This document shows, in pieces, positions 1 through 11,000 of a DNA stretch of 64,000 nt. Made by a program: the position numbers and the translations under genes. The stretch comes from Aplectana chamaeleonis (Eukaryota > Nematoda > Chromadorea > Rhabditida > Cosmocercidae). Location: the NCBI GenBank assembly GCA_029168955.1, contig JAPDOI010001870.1, positions 62,001-126,000 on the forward strand. The letters are read 5' to 3'. The notes under the pieces are model-generated. The model ran no database searches. It was given only the letters and a program-made list of their open reading frames with translations, and was not told the origin of the DNA. Position 1 is the first letter of the stretch. Every line of letters starts with the position of its first letter.

Positions 1-1074
1 TAGTAGGGCTGCGCCCTGCGCATCGTTCCAATCTCTTGTACCGGTTTCAAATTTGGCATGTGAAGAGGATCGGAAGATATCTTATATCGAAGCAGGAGAT
101 TCCCGAGGATCTGAAAACAGATTTGTCAATCACATGGGGAAGAATCAGTGAACCGACAGTGTGGTGTGAAGGCCGTTGCGTTCAATGAGCAAACTCATTT
201 AGCTTCGAGGAAAGGCCTGCAATGTAAACCTACGCATAATTGTTTTCTGATCGGCTAATGGTGTCAAGGGAAAACATGACACAGTTGGGCCAAAACAAAG
301 CTTCATTTTCCCGAAATATTCGAGGAGTATCCTTTTTTCTTGCAATAAGATACAAAGGTTTTAAAAGGCCTCCCAATGAAAATCAATTCCCTAGTTGTTC
401 CACACAAGTTCTCTGATCAATTTAGAAAAATTCTTCTCCTTTTTTAGCGTTGCACATTTCAGAGTGCTATGAAAGACTGTGCTTGAGAAAAACTCAAATC
501 GTTCGACTTAAAGGATGGCCCATTAATGAAAACAGGGCAGTTTGAATTTGTTATAAAATACGGCTAAATGATTTTTCAGCGTTTCGCTGTCGTTGTGTTT
601 CGCGGCAGATCTCAAATTGGGCAACTTCGAAATCTCATTGATCGCATGCAAAAACTCCTCATTAGCCTGAAGGTAAGTACTCGCGCGCGCGTTGTATATC
701 TCACAGAGAAAACAATAAGTTGTTGTCCTGAATGGTTCATATGAACTATGCTAGTATGTGAGCTAGCATGCTTGTAAAGTTGCCTCTGAATTTCTAGTCT
801 GGCCGATGAGTAACGTGGATGTGGTCTCGGCAGCGACTGTGGCTGTGCACGCAGGTGGCACCAATTGTCGAGAATAGATACGACGCCGCGAAGAATGACC
901 GAGGCAGGTGGTCGAGAAATCAGACGAAGGCTATATGTATTTTCGTTTATCAATAGACTAAGGATGACAATGAATTTGCGCATTTCACACTTCTTTTCCT
1001 TGTGCGCACAATTCTCCAACCTCAGTGTTGCTCAGAAACTTTGCATTTGTTGCACCTGTTAGAGAGAAACCAAC
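1..1074. other. No gene recognised
   Basis: I found no convincing gene or named repeat here. The minus strand should carry the last P450 exon (the strands after the heme loop, roughly 50-60 residues), but none of the minus-strand frames resembles that region. The exon may lie left of the window or be lost. The scattered open frames have no recognisable domain. Confidence 0.5.
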
Positions 1075-1569
1075 CATGTAAAGCTCAGCCTGCGCGAGAG
1101 ACTCTCCTGGACAAGCTCTCTTTCCCAATCCAAACGCGACTACCATTTGATCCAGTCTGTCACCATTCAAATAGCGATCAGGGTTAAACTGCAAAAAGAT
1201 GATTACAAAGCACTGCGTTAGGGACAGACGTATCTCAGCCGTTCACCTCGTAACAATTCTTGAAGTACTTTTCGTCGGTCATTATGAGAGATATTTGAGC
1301 AGCGATTGCAGTTCCCTTAGGAATCAAGAAGGATCCAACCACAGTGTCCTCGGATGTGTCTCTCCACAAGTTCATCGGCACAATCAAAGAGCATCTATGG
1401 ATTTCCTGGAATAACGCGATGGATACCCGCTGAGCGTGAAGACGTTTAAGTTGTCCTAACTAACAGCCAGTGTCGCATTGAAGTATGGGGTGTTGGGCCT
1501 GTCGGTGATTGAGAGAGGGCGAAGACCTTTGGTGACAGAGATCAGCTCCTCTTCAACTTTCGATTTCAC
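1075..1569 (-). CDS. Cytochrome P450, 3' exon cluster (K-helix to heme-binding loop)
   Basis: Three minus-strand exons of a microsomal-type nematode P450 (CYP2-like/CYP33-like clan, by recognition): 1465-1569, 1247-1405 and 1075-1188, with GT-AG introns of 59 bp (1406-1464) and 58 bp (1189-1246). The first exon follows TTTTTAG and encodes VKSKVEEELISVT and then the DRP segment. The second opens with the K-helix ExxR (EIHR) and contains NLWRDTSEDTVV. The third gives FNPDRYL (PERF-like) and the heme loop FGLGKRACPG, matching FxxGxRxCxG with the Cys thiolate ligand present. All hallmark residues in this half are intact. The third exon is followed by GTTGGT, a possible donor, but no terminal exon is visible. 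The protein would be an ER-anchored monooxygenase of lipid or xenobiotic metabolism (family knowledge; substrate unknown). The cluster is in phase with the exons at 47,674-48,419. It could instead be an isolated gene relic. Confidence 0.88.
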
Positions 1570-1589
1570 CTAAAAATACTCATACCAAA

Positions 1590-3348
1590 GAAAAAGGTAG
1601 ACGAGCTTATATTATCGCGGCCACTGCCTTCAAACCTTTCGTTCTAGCAGTGCGAGAGTGGCAATGACAGGCTTCAAAGCATTTGCAGCATAGGCCTCTG
1701 CAGAAAGGCATCGCGGCGAGTGTGCCAGGGGGGGGGGCAATGTTGGAGAGTAGGGGATGCCAAGTGAGCGACAGCGGCGACGTGGAGCGCGGCAGCGGCG
1801 ACGTGGTGACCTCGCAGTGTTTTCGCCGCCGTGGCAGCAGCGACTTCCAAGCAGGAATGTTCAAAATTTTTTCGAAAACTCAAAATCGCAAGTTGAAGAT
1901 TCCTAATAATGTCCACGTAGTATTCAGATTCCTAATAATGTCCTTCTTCTTTGTTCTCGTTCTCGATTCTCGTTCTGAGGCCGATTTCTTTGGCGCAGTT
2001 AGGCCATTTGGAGTGCGACCACATTTCGAAAAACTAGGTTTTTCTCGGTATTGATTTTCCGAAAAAAAAACGAGAATTTTGAAAAGTGTATTTTGCAACG
2101 TAGCGTAGTGTAGCGAAGCGCTCTACAATTTCGCAACTGCGTCAGCGGCGGCGGTGGACGGTCGGGTGGCCTGCTCCTCTCTCTCTACTTGTCCGGCTAA
2201 GTGTCTTTCTTCAATTTTATATCGAAGAGAAACGATATACAGCTTCGGGGATCTAAACGGCTCATTCTTGTTTGAACACGATGACAAGTCCTAACACTAT
2301 GATAAGTATCACAACGTAGCTTGATATAGTGGTCATCAACACGTTATCACATTTTGACATGCTTATCACGTGCACAGCCGATATAAAAGGCGCCTCTTCT
2401 CATTCTAGTCCTCATTCGGCATTCTGACGCCGGCCCTGAAAGGTGACTTCGAGTCACTCGTCGGAGGCCAGCATATTTTTGACCGCTAGGGGATAGGTGT
2501 ATCCTCTCAGCTGGGGTTAATGCGGCCTTTGCCACGATACTCGGGGAGGGTGGTTCCTCACCGCAGACCGCGGTGGAGATTACGTCCTTGTCGTAGACCC
2601 AGGCGAGGACCTTCTCCGCCGTGGGACCGCAACAACACGGGGCGACATGCTTGTGATGAGTCTTAAAGCGAATAACCCTTGAAGTCAATGACGTCATCGT
2701 TTGGCTGCTCGTTGGGGGTCTCCCGTTAGGCTTCTAGGTAGTGTCCCGACCGTGATTGTGACGTCATCATGAGCGCCGCGATGCTGTACTCGCTGTTGCC
2801 CTTTATCGTATGACTCCGCATAGGTCTGTGTTTTTTTTTCTCCTATCGAGAGTCTATCGCGGAGTGTCCCCCAATTCGCCTGAGAAGCGCTACTCTGTTC
2901 CCAAGACTGAGCACGCTCCAAACAGAGCGCTTCTCACTTTCGCTAATTCGCGCAGTACTTTTCCTGTTGACAGCTATACACTTTCCACAAAGCGCGCTCG
3001 CCCCCAAACGATGCGCTATCCCGATCTCAATGACGCGGCGCACGCTTCCCATGTTACGCTAATCACCTTCAAAGGCTCTTTGCACATTTTGAAAGGAACG
3101 CTAATTCACAAAAAGCGCACACGCACTCGACGGAGCATTGCTTATTTTCCACGACGCTGCAATCGCAGCTCGTTGATCGCTTCCCACCTTTTCTGACTCG
3201 GTGCACGTTTCCTGCGATACGCTATCGTCATGACACGGCACACAATATCATAAGGCGCTACACACTTTAAGACGCGACGAATTTCAATTTCGGTGAGGCG
3301 AAAATGAGTGGAAATTCGCCGACTTCTTCAATGATGGTATAGTCTACA
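1590..3348. other. Mostly unassigned; GC-rich, CRE-containing stretch
   Basis: No gene recognised. There is a G-run near 1,730 and two near-identical CCTAATAATGTCC stretches around 1,900-1,940. Two TGACGTCA sites flanked as in the satellites occur near 2,690 and 2,760, which suggests a decayed repeat. From 2,930 to 3,270 there are loosely repeated ACGCTA-containing phrases that look like an eroded minisatellite. Confidence 0.4.
2381..2390 (+). promoter_or_regulatory. TATA-like box
   Basis: An isolated ATATAAAAGG in a GC-rich context (GCCG before, CGCC after), like a pol II core promoter or the U3 region of an LTR. No downstream ORF or matching LTR partner is visible, so its role is unknown. 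Confidence 0.25.
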
Positions 3349-3505
3349 GCAATGGAAGTAGGACCATTGCTTCCACAAATGTAGTCATTCCGGTGGAAAC
3401 ACAGACTCACCTATCTATCACAGCTGTTTCGGAAAAATGAGTGATACCACTTACAAAACTACCGTAGGTTAGGACGAGTCCGCAACCTCACCAGGTCCTA
3501 CTTCC
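3349..3505. mobile_element. Small MITE, family also at 52,131-52,269
   Basis: The ends are inverted: GGAAGTAGGACC near 3,354 and GGTCCTACTTCC at 3,494-3,505. The interior, including ACAGCTGTTTCGGAAAAATG, recurs in the same orientation at 52.13-52.27 kb with about 85-90% identity by eye. Confidence 0.6.
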
Positions 3506-4189
3506 CTTTTTTTAGCGCGTGATGTGCAGGCGTGGCGTTGGAGTATGAATGGCCTTAAGACACGCCCACGCGGCACGAATCTGACGCCCGCTCCGCAGTA
3601 GCTTATTAATACACCATCAATTTCATTGCGTCCCATGAAATTTAATCCCAGTATTGTGGTGAGCGCGAAGCGCACACCTGATTTGGTTTCAAACTGCATG
3701 TGCGCAAACCCGCGATACCGAAATCAACGTTCTGAGAAAACTTGGGGAAGTGGTTCTTTTTCCATTGAAAATAGCATAAAAAGTTAGGGTAAACACCCAA
3801 ACATGGTTTGAAATGGTTTAGTAGTTTTCGAGAAAAATTGAATAACCCGCCAAGTTATGATGTTATTCTCCTTTTCTTTTTTTCAGTTGGCGTTCACGAT
3901 CTTGTTGGTACACCCAAAATCGAGCTAGGAAGCTCATTTTTGGACAGGAGGCTGGAAATGGATGCAGGTCGCTCCTATTAAAATTTGGAGTTGAAAGCTC
4001 AATTTTCGCGGAACCTCAAAATTGAGGTCGAAGATAGGCAAAAACAAGTAAACATGTTTATACAAACCAGCCGATGCTCACTTATAATTGAAAATGAACT
4101 AATGAAAATCAACACAGTTACTGATAGGCTTCCAAACAAGATTGTGCCCTGTTCGAGACGGTTTTGGTTTCAAGCTGTACGAATTCGAC
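3506..4189. other. No gene recognised
   Basis: Unassigned sequence between a small MITE and the first satellite block. The short open frames resemble nothing I know. Confidence 0.4.
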
Positions 4190-5775
4190 GAGACCTTGGA
4201 AGTGTTTTTCGGACCGCCGTATGGTGTGAGTAGGATTCCAAGGGCGCGCAGGATGCCGTAGAAGGCATACGGGAACATGGTGAAAGTGGTAGGACGCCGT
4301 AGAAAGTGTGGGGGACCCATATGGGAGTGCGCCGGACGCCGTAGAAAGTGTGTGGGACCCATATGGGAGTGCGCCGGACACCGTAGAAAGTGTGTGGGGC
4401 CCATATGGGAGTGCGCCGGACACCGTAGAAAGTGTGTGGGACCCATATGGGAGTGCGCCGGACACCGTAGAAAGTGTGTGGGACCCATATGGGAGTGCGC
4501 CGGACGCCGTAGAAAGTGTGTGGGACCCATATGGGAGTGCGCCGGACGCCGTAGGAAGTGTGTGGGACCCATACGGGAGTGCGCAGGACGTCATAGAAAG
4601 TGTGTGGGACCCATATGGGAGTGCGCAGGACGTCGTAGAAAGTGTGTGGGACCCATATGGGAGTGCGCCGGACGCCGTAGAAAGTGGGTGGAACCCATAT
4701 GGGAGTGCGCCGGACGCCGTAGAAAGTGTGTGGGACCCATATGGGAGTGCGCCGGACACCGTAGAAAGTGTGTGGGACCCATATGGGAGTGCGCCGGACA
4801 CCGTAGAAAGTGTGTGGGACCCATATGGGAGTGCGCCGGACACCGTAGAAAGTGTGTGGGACCCATATGGGAGTGCGCAGGACGTCGTAGAAAGTGTGCG
4901 GGACCCATATGGGCGTGCGCCTGACGCCGTAGAAAGTGCGCGGGACGCATATGGGCGTGCGCCGGACGCCGTAGAAAGTGTGTGGGACCCATATGGGAGT
5001 GCGCCGGACACCGTAGAAGGTGTGTGGGACCCATATGGGAGTGCGCCGGACACCGTATAAAGTGTGTGGGACCCATATGGGAGTGCGCCGGACACCGTAG
5101 AAAGTGTGTGGGACCCATATGGGAGTGCGCAGGACGCCGTAAATAGTATGTGGGACCCATATGGGAGTGCGCAGGACGCCATAGAAAATGTGTGGGACCC
5201 AGATGGTAGTGCGCAGGACGCCGTATAAAGTGTGTGGGACCCATATGGGAGTGCACCGGACGCCGTAGAAAGTGTATGGGACCTATACGGGAGTGCGCAG
5301 AAAGCCGTAGAATGTGTGTGGGACCCATATGGGAGTGCGCCGGACGCCGTAGAAGGTGTGTGGGACCCATATGGGAGTGCGCCGGACGCCGTAGAAAGTG
5401 TGTGGGACCCATACGGGAGTGCGCAGGACGCCATAGAAAGTGTGTGGGACCCATATGGGAGTGCGCAGGACGTCGTAGAAAGTGTGCAGGACCCATATGG
5501 GAGTGCGCAGGACGTCGTAGAAAGTGTGCGGGACCCATATGGGCGTGCGCCTGACGCCGTAGGAAGTGCGCGGGACGCATATTGGCGTGCGCCGGACGCC
5601 GTAGAAAGTGTGCGGGACCCAAGTGGTAATGGGCAGGACTCCGCAGAATGTGTGTGGGACACCAGTGGAAGTGCGCAGGACGCCGTGGGAAGTGTACGTG
5701 ATCCCAGTAAGTGTATGCAGGACGCTTTGATAAGTGCATGGGACCCCACTGGGAGTGCGCAGGTCGCTTCTGAAA
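4190..5775 (+). repeat. 42-bp satellite, block A-left
   Basis: About 37 tandem copies of a 42-bp monomer running GACGCCGTAGAAAGTGTGTG, then GGACCCATATGGGAGTGCGC, then CG. Central copies are nearly identical, while copies at 4.19-4.28 kb and 5.62-5.78 kb are strongly diverged, as expected at array edges under unequal crossing-over. All three minus-strand frames and several plus-strand frames stay open because 42 is a multiple of three, so the long ORFs here are not taken as genes. The first half of the monomer (GACGYCGTRRAAAGTG) is shared with block C in the same orientation. The inverted version of this block begins at 58.1 kb. Confidence 0.95.
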
Positions 5776-5972
5776 GGCACAATCCAACCTCAGGGGTAAA
5801 ATTTGGTATAATAGTCCGCCCACAGTGAATGTTATTTGGGGCGCTGAACACAATTATGAAGTCCTTTTTCAAGTTTCCAGTAGATTACGGAAGATAACGA
5901 CCGGAAGATCATAAACGATCTTTTTGCTTTTTTTTTCTCAAAGGGAACCTTTGCTAAAATAAAATGAAATTC

Positions 5973-6591
5973 GTAACTGTTTTGCTTCGCTCTAAAAGGG
6001 TTATGATTTGGCTTTGAAGAAATCGCGAGAATCTCGTCAAAGAAGTGAAATACATCTTGTGTATGATTTGGCACATTTGGCACGAGGGAACGCCAAAAAG
6101 TGAGTGAAATGATGGACCATTGATTTGGCCGTGAACTTGTTTAATAAACAGCAAAAATTGAGAGTAGCATTGAAAAAACAAATCACACTCGTATTTTCTC
6201 CAATCAAGCTAATATTTACAGCTTAGCTTTGCAAAGCTGAGAATCAAGTTTTGGCGTTCACCAGATATTCAGGAAGCATAATTTCGAACATTACTGATTT
6301 CTTCATGTTTTTTCAATTTTAAAATAATTGCAGTCACACAAAGATATGTATGTGGGTGCTCAGCAAGACGGGTGTGATTTGTTTTTTTTTTCAATGCTAC
6401 TCTCAATTTTTGCTGTTTATTAAACAAGTGCACGGCCAAATCAATGGTCCATCATTTCACTCACTTTTTGGCGTTCCCTCGTGCCAAATGTGCCAAATCA
6501 TACACAAGAAGTATTTCACTGCTTTTAACGAGATTCTCGCGATTTCTTCAATGCCAAATCATAACCCTTTAGAGCAAAGCAAAACAGTTAC
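5973..6591. mobile_element. Foldback (inverted-repeat) element
   Basis: The left arm (5,973-6,188) and right arm (6,372-6,591) are inverted copies with about 90% identity, separated by a 183-bp spacer. The arms contain repeated ATTTGGC phrases. A short open frame is mirrored in both arms, which shows it is an arm sequence and not two genes. Confidence 0.8.
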
Positions 6592-7937
6592 AAATATCCT
6601 TATCCTTTGCTAACATGGTGGTGAACGCGTGCACAGAAATCGCGTGTTTGTAAAAGTCAAGGTCTACTTTTTTCCGCTCCGCCATGGCGTCCCCGCTGGC
6701 GTTTTCATAGTCTCCGCAAGCGCGTGACTCGCGGAACGCGCTAGCGCTGACGAGTATGAATCGCGTCTTACAACGACTCGTGGGAACATTGTTATCTACT
6801 ATTGCTGCCGAGCTCTTCCAGACACTGAGCTGACCTAACTTGTTAATGAATACGTGTTTGAACAAGAATGGGCCGTTTGGATTCTCAAGGCTCTGTACCG
6901 GAAGTCTTATATCGTATATTTCAATTTTTCGCTAGAGCCTTTTCCATTGAATAGGCTTCCTCAACCAACGTTTATTCGACTGTTCGTGAATAAGTCTGTT
7001 TTCCTGACGAGTGGTCCCCTTTTTTGCGTCTGTGTCGACTTGAGCCATTGATTTTCTATAATTGACTACGTCTGGCAGAAATTTCGAGATCATGGGTCGC
7101 GCTAGCAAACATCCAAAACCCGATCCACGGGCATGTCGCCCAGGCCGTCCTCTTCGAGACGTTCAATTCAGAGAGAGCACAGCCAGAGCTGGGCACGCGT
7201 CCCGGTTAACCTTAGGGGGTGCATATTGGACGTTCCAGAGAGGGCAAAGGGGGGTGCCTAAACCGGACACCAAAAAAACGAAGTGCATGTTCTGTCGAAT
7301 TTCAGGAAAAAAATAATACGCACTATTCTTCCGATTTGTCATATCTTCTCCCCCGCTTTTTGAGTCGAACACTAAAAGAATTCAAATTATTGATAGAGAT
7401 GCAGGTTGGGTTCGCATTAATTCATAGTTGCTGTCGAAGTTTGTTTCGATGAAGGAATAAAGACTACTCTGTTATCTTGTAGCAAGTAAGGATTGATGTG
7501 GTGTCATGTTTTTTTTTTGGTGCCACGTTCATTGATTCCGCGGGTGGCTACCGATTCGAGGCAAAGATACAAAGACAGCGCCCAGAAAAGCTATCGTTCA
7601 AGTTCAAAAAAAACTGATGTATAGCCTAGGTCGCTCATTTTGAGCCGGTCAAAGCAAGGCTTATCGGGCTTATCATGTCAACATCTTCTTATCACTGTTA
7701 TACTTTGCCATGACCGAACGCTCCCTGCTTGCTCTGCCCGGACTCTTCCGAGCAGCCTAGGATTTATTTCGACAGTTTAAAAGTACGGATAGCGCAGTCA
7801 GCATCACAACTACTCAATAGATTTTTATTAATGAGGATGTAACTTATGAAGAGAGCCAACTGTAAAAATTGAAGACTGCAAGTTACTATGAAAGAAGCGA
7901 ATGACCGTGTCCTCATCATTGAGAAGTACCCTGTACA
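6592..7937. other. No gene recognised
   Basis: Unassigned sequence between two foldback elements. A phrase GGGGGTGCATATT near 7,215 recurs near 9,215, suggesting an old dispersed repeat. I see no conserved domain in any frame. Confidence 0.4.
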
Positions 7938-8787
7938 TAAAAACCTGACATTTATCCACCTTGAATGACGCAATCTCTCATAGACTAGGCTAGCCGTGCG
8001 ATATGGTGTTTGTCCGCAGCTACACAACGCGCACTGGAGTGGACGCGCACACAGTATTAATTGAAAAATATATTTTATTACAGAACGGGGCGGAGAAAAT
8101 GATTGAAACTGGTGTAAATTGAAGGAGGCAGAAATAGAATTCTTTCAATGTATCCATTATAGAAATTTAATGTAAACAAACTAAGTTGGAGCGGAGTGAA
8201 TTTTTCGGACGTGATAAGGTTCATTCAAATGAACCTAGTTAATTAAAAACGCACATAAACATGAGAACTAAGAGCATTGCGAGAAAGAGGAGAATCTGGC
8301 AAACATTTTAATAGCAATAGGTTTGATATTCAATGTGATTTAAGGACCTTAAAACTCCTCCCGGTTTTCGAGGAAAAACCGGGACGAGATTTAAGGTCCT
8401 TAAATCACATTAAAAACTGATTCCGTTGAAGCTAAAATGTTTGCCAGATTCTCCTATTTCTCACAATATCCTTTGCTCTCAGTTTAATGCTAGTTTTGAT
8501 CAACTAGGTTCGTTTGAATGAACCTTATCACGGCTAAATATTTACACCCGCTCTAACTTTGTTTATTTACATTAATTTTCTAAAATGGGTACATCCAGAA
8601 TAGACTACCTTTACCATCTTCCATTTCCTTCAGTTTCAATCCTTTTCTCCTCCCCGTTCTATAATAAGATACATTTTTTATTAATATTGTGTGCGCTTTG
8701 TAGCTGCGTAAAAACAACGTATCGCACGGCAAGCCGATTTTTTGAGGGATCGCAGCATTCTAGGAGGGTAAAACTCGGGTTTCCTAC
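7938..8787. mobile_element. Large diverged palindrome (foldback element)
   Basis: Two inverted arms of roughly 420 bp meet around a small central loop near 8,375. The innermost arms are the inverted pair GTGATTTAAGGACCTTAA (8,336-8,353) and TTAAGGTCCTTAAATCAC. Identity falls outward to about 75%. The outer arms carry mirrored versions of one short ORF (CSCG-TP-YRTAS-like), an arm sequence rather than a gene. Confidence 0.75.
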
Positions 8788-9295
8788 TCCCTACGCATCA
8801 CATGAGTCCTAACATTGTTCCACAACACAAAATAGTTCTGATTTCCACATCAGAACAATCAAACACAGATTAACTAATCCTTCACAGGTTTATGAAAACA
8901 TTCGACAGGAAACACTAATTATCGCAATAGTAGTAGTTCTGTTGTTGGTAATTGTTTAATTGTTTTGTATTGAAAAATGTTTTATCTTTTGTCATAACTT
9001 ACCGTCTTACTAACAAATTTTCCTCATGGGATTGTTTTGAAGTTTTAAAATTACACTACCTTTTTTGTTGACATTTTCGGAATTTTCTCTATTCAATGCT
9101 TTTTTTATATTCTTGTTTATCAGAATCAGGAAGTCAAGATCATGGCTGTCCAACTATTCGGAAAACAGCCGATTTCGATTTCCCATAGAGGGTGTCTAAA
9201 AATTACCGAGCTAAGGGGGTGCATATTCAGAAACGCCATGCCGGGACGTGTGCGCAGCCCTGAGCACAGCTTTGATAGCTCAACTGGGGTTGACT

Positions 9296-10262
9296 AATCT
9301 AGGCTCTCTCCCAATGGCCTCTTGGACGCGATTCTCGAGCGCAACAAAGACCCGGTCGTTGAGAAGATGGTCACGGCTTTGAATTCCAAGTTTGATACAG
9401 AGGTTTCTGAGGGAGTCAAAGCAGAAAAAAATGTCGAAGACAATCATACTTCCTGGTCTTGCTGAGGCTGGCGGTGATTTCAAACCATCGACGCGTCAGC
9501 GGGACTTGGAAGAGAAAGTGACTGGTGTGCTCGACGAATTGAATGTTGAGTGTAAGCCTTCTGACGTGTTCCTCATCGGCCAGCCTTCCGACAAGCATCC
9601 ACGTCTGGTCAAAGTCGTTCTACCATCGAGGTTTCATTGGGTAACAGCTCTGTCCAATGCCTATAGACTTCGTGATTCCGACTTTCCCGGCGTGTACAGT
9701 TCAACTCCACATTGCCGTTCAGTCTGCAAAGTGCACGCCAATTACGGAAGCGTGCTGCGGCGCGGTTGCGAGTATCCTAAAACAGGGATGTAGGGTCACC
9801 CGGGCGGTTTTTGCCTTTGGTGCCCAGGTGATCCCACATCCCTGTCTGAGGATACTCGCAACCGCGCCGCAGCACGCTTTCGCAATCAGCATGCACTTTG
9901 CGGACTGAACGGCAATGCGGAGTTGAACTGTATGTACGTCGGAGCATGACCCCTGCAGAGCTCGAAAAGGACGCTGAACTGAGGCTAGAATTTAGAGAAA
10001 GCAATAAACAGCTCAATGGCCGCGTATGGGTTGTTTATCGTGGAGAACTGAAGCGCGTCCAGGATCTCCCCAAGCGACATCAGGGAAAAGCTTGGTTTCC
10101 CATGGAACCATGAATAACATGAGACGTTTTCGTTTCAATTCCCGCAGCCTTTTGATTAAACTATATCATCTTCACCACTTTTTAGCCACCTACGAGCCCG
10201 AAATTCTTTTCATCACTGAGTCATGGTTTTCCGCTGGAATTCTAAGCCCTAGAATCATTCTA
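9296..10262 (+). pseudogene. Non-LTR retrotransposon fragment (ORF1 region to start of endonuclease)
   Basis: A frame running from about 9,296 is shifted at the A-run near 9,425, continues as IILPGLAEAGGDFKPS and RPRLVKVVLPS-like sequence to 9,694, is broken by a MITE (9,697-9,930), and resumes as YVRRSMTPAELEKDAELR and WVVYRGELKRV up to a stop at 10,111. A following frame (FNSRSLLIKLYHLHHF, EILFITESW) has the start of an APE-type endonuclease, then ends in the next foldback. This arrangement is typical of RTE/CR1-like LINEs abundant in strongylid genomes (recognition). It is a 5'- and 3'-truncated, frame-broken relic. No reverse transcriptase is present. Confidence 0.75.
9697..9930. mobile_element. 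Palindromic MITE with TA target duplication (copy 1)
   Basis: A 234-bp element beginning CAGTTCAACTCC and ending with its inverse, flanked by TA on both sides (9,695-9,696; 9,931-9,932), the signature of Tc1/mariner-type transposition. It is almost a full-length hairpin with arms of about 95 bp. It interrupts a LINE ORF: dropping the element and one TA restores codons for GVYVRR. A second copy lies at 43,560-43,792. Confidence 0.85.
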
Positions 10263-10869
10263 TCAAAAAGGGGTCTTCCAAGCAAAAGAGGTTTGGTTGG
10301 CGTCAGAAACGTTCCAACAAAAAGGGAACAATAGGTAAGTTGAATGAGGAGAGTCTACAAAAAGTGAACAATATTCTCTGAGAGTAATTTTCTTGGTGAA
10401 CACTTCTTAACAGCGAGAACAAACCGTTGCAGTGTTCTACACGGAAGCACTCTGTGGTTTCAAGAATGGTCTTCGCGAGAACCGTTCAAACGTATGTGAA
10501 TGTTAACCTAATTCTTACCATCAGAATAGAAGAAGATGTCGCAAAGACTTAGACAGACGGTTAGGTTTTGCTGTAAGGAGAAGCAAAACTATAAAATAGA
10601 AATACAGCATCAAGCAAGAGTAATCAAGTAAAGTCTCGTGAAACGAATAGAAGCCCTTTTTCCGAAAGACACTAAACTCATCCTCGTAAAATGCCACAAC
10701 GGTTTGTTTTCGCTGTTAAGAAGTGTTCACCAAGAAAATTACTCTCAGAGAATATTGTTCACTTTTTGTAGACTCTCCTCATTCAACTTACCTATTGTTC
10801 CCTTTTTGTTGGAACGTTTCTGACGCCAACCAAACCTCTTTTGCTTGTAGGACCCCTTTTTGATAGAAT
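10258..10869. mobile_element. Foldback element (copy 1)
   Basis: The left arm (10,258-10,436) and right arm (10,694-10,869) are inverted copies with over 90% identity around a ~257-bp centre. It truncates the LINE endonuclease fragment. The arms are homologous to the inverted repeat at 40.8-41.2 kb. Near-identical arms suggest a recent origin. Confidence 0.8.
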
Positions 10870-11000
10870 TGTTCACTTTTTATTGATATTACGAAGTAAT
10901 ATCCCTGAAAAATCTTCAATATTTCACGAATAACACGGATTGCTATAATAATCAGTAAGCAACAAACTTGTTGCGCATGCTACAAATGAAACGCTACTCA

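Noticed and set aside
4118..5872. 584-residue ORF on the minus strand plus several overlapping ORFs with 14-residue repeats
   Set aside because: The 42-bp period keeps several frames on both strands open at once, codon position shows no constraint, and the flanking sequence has no gene structure. Best explained as satellite.
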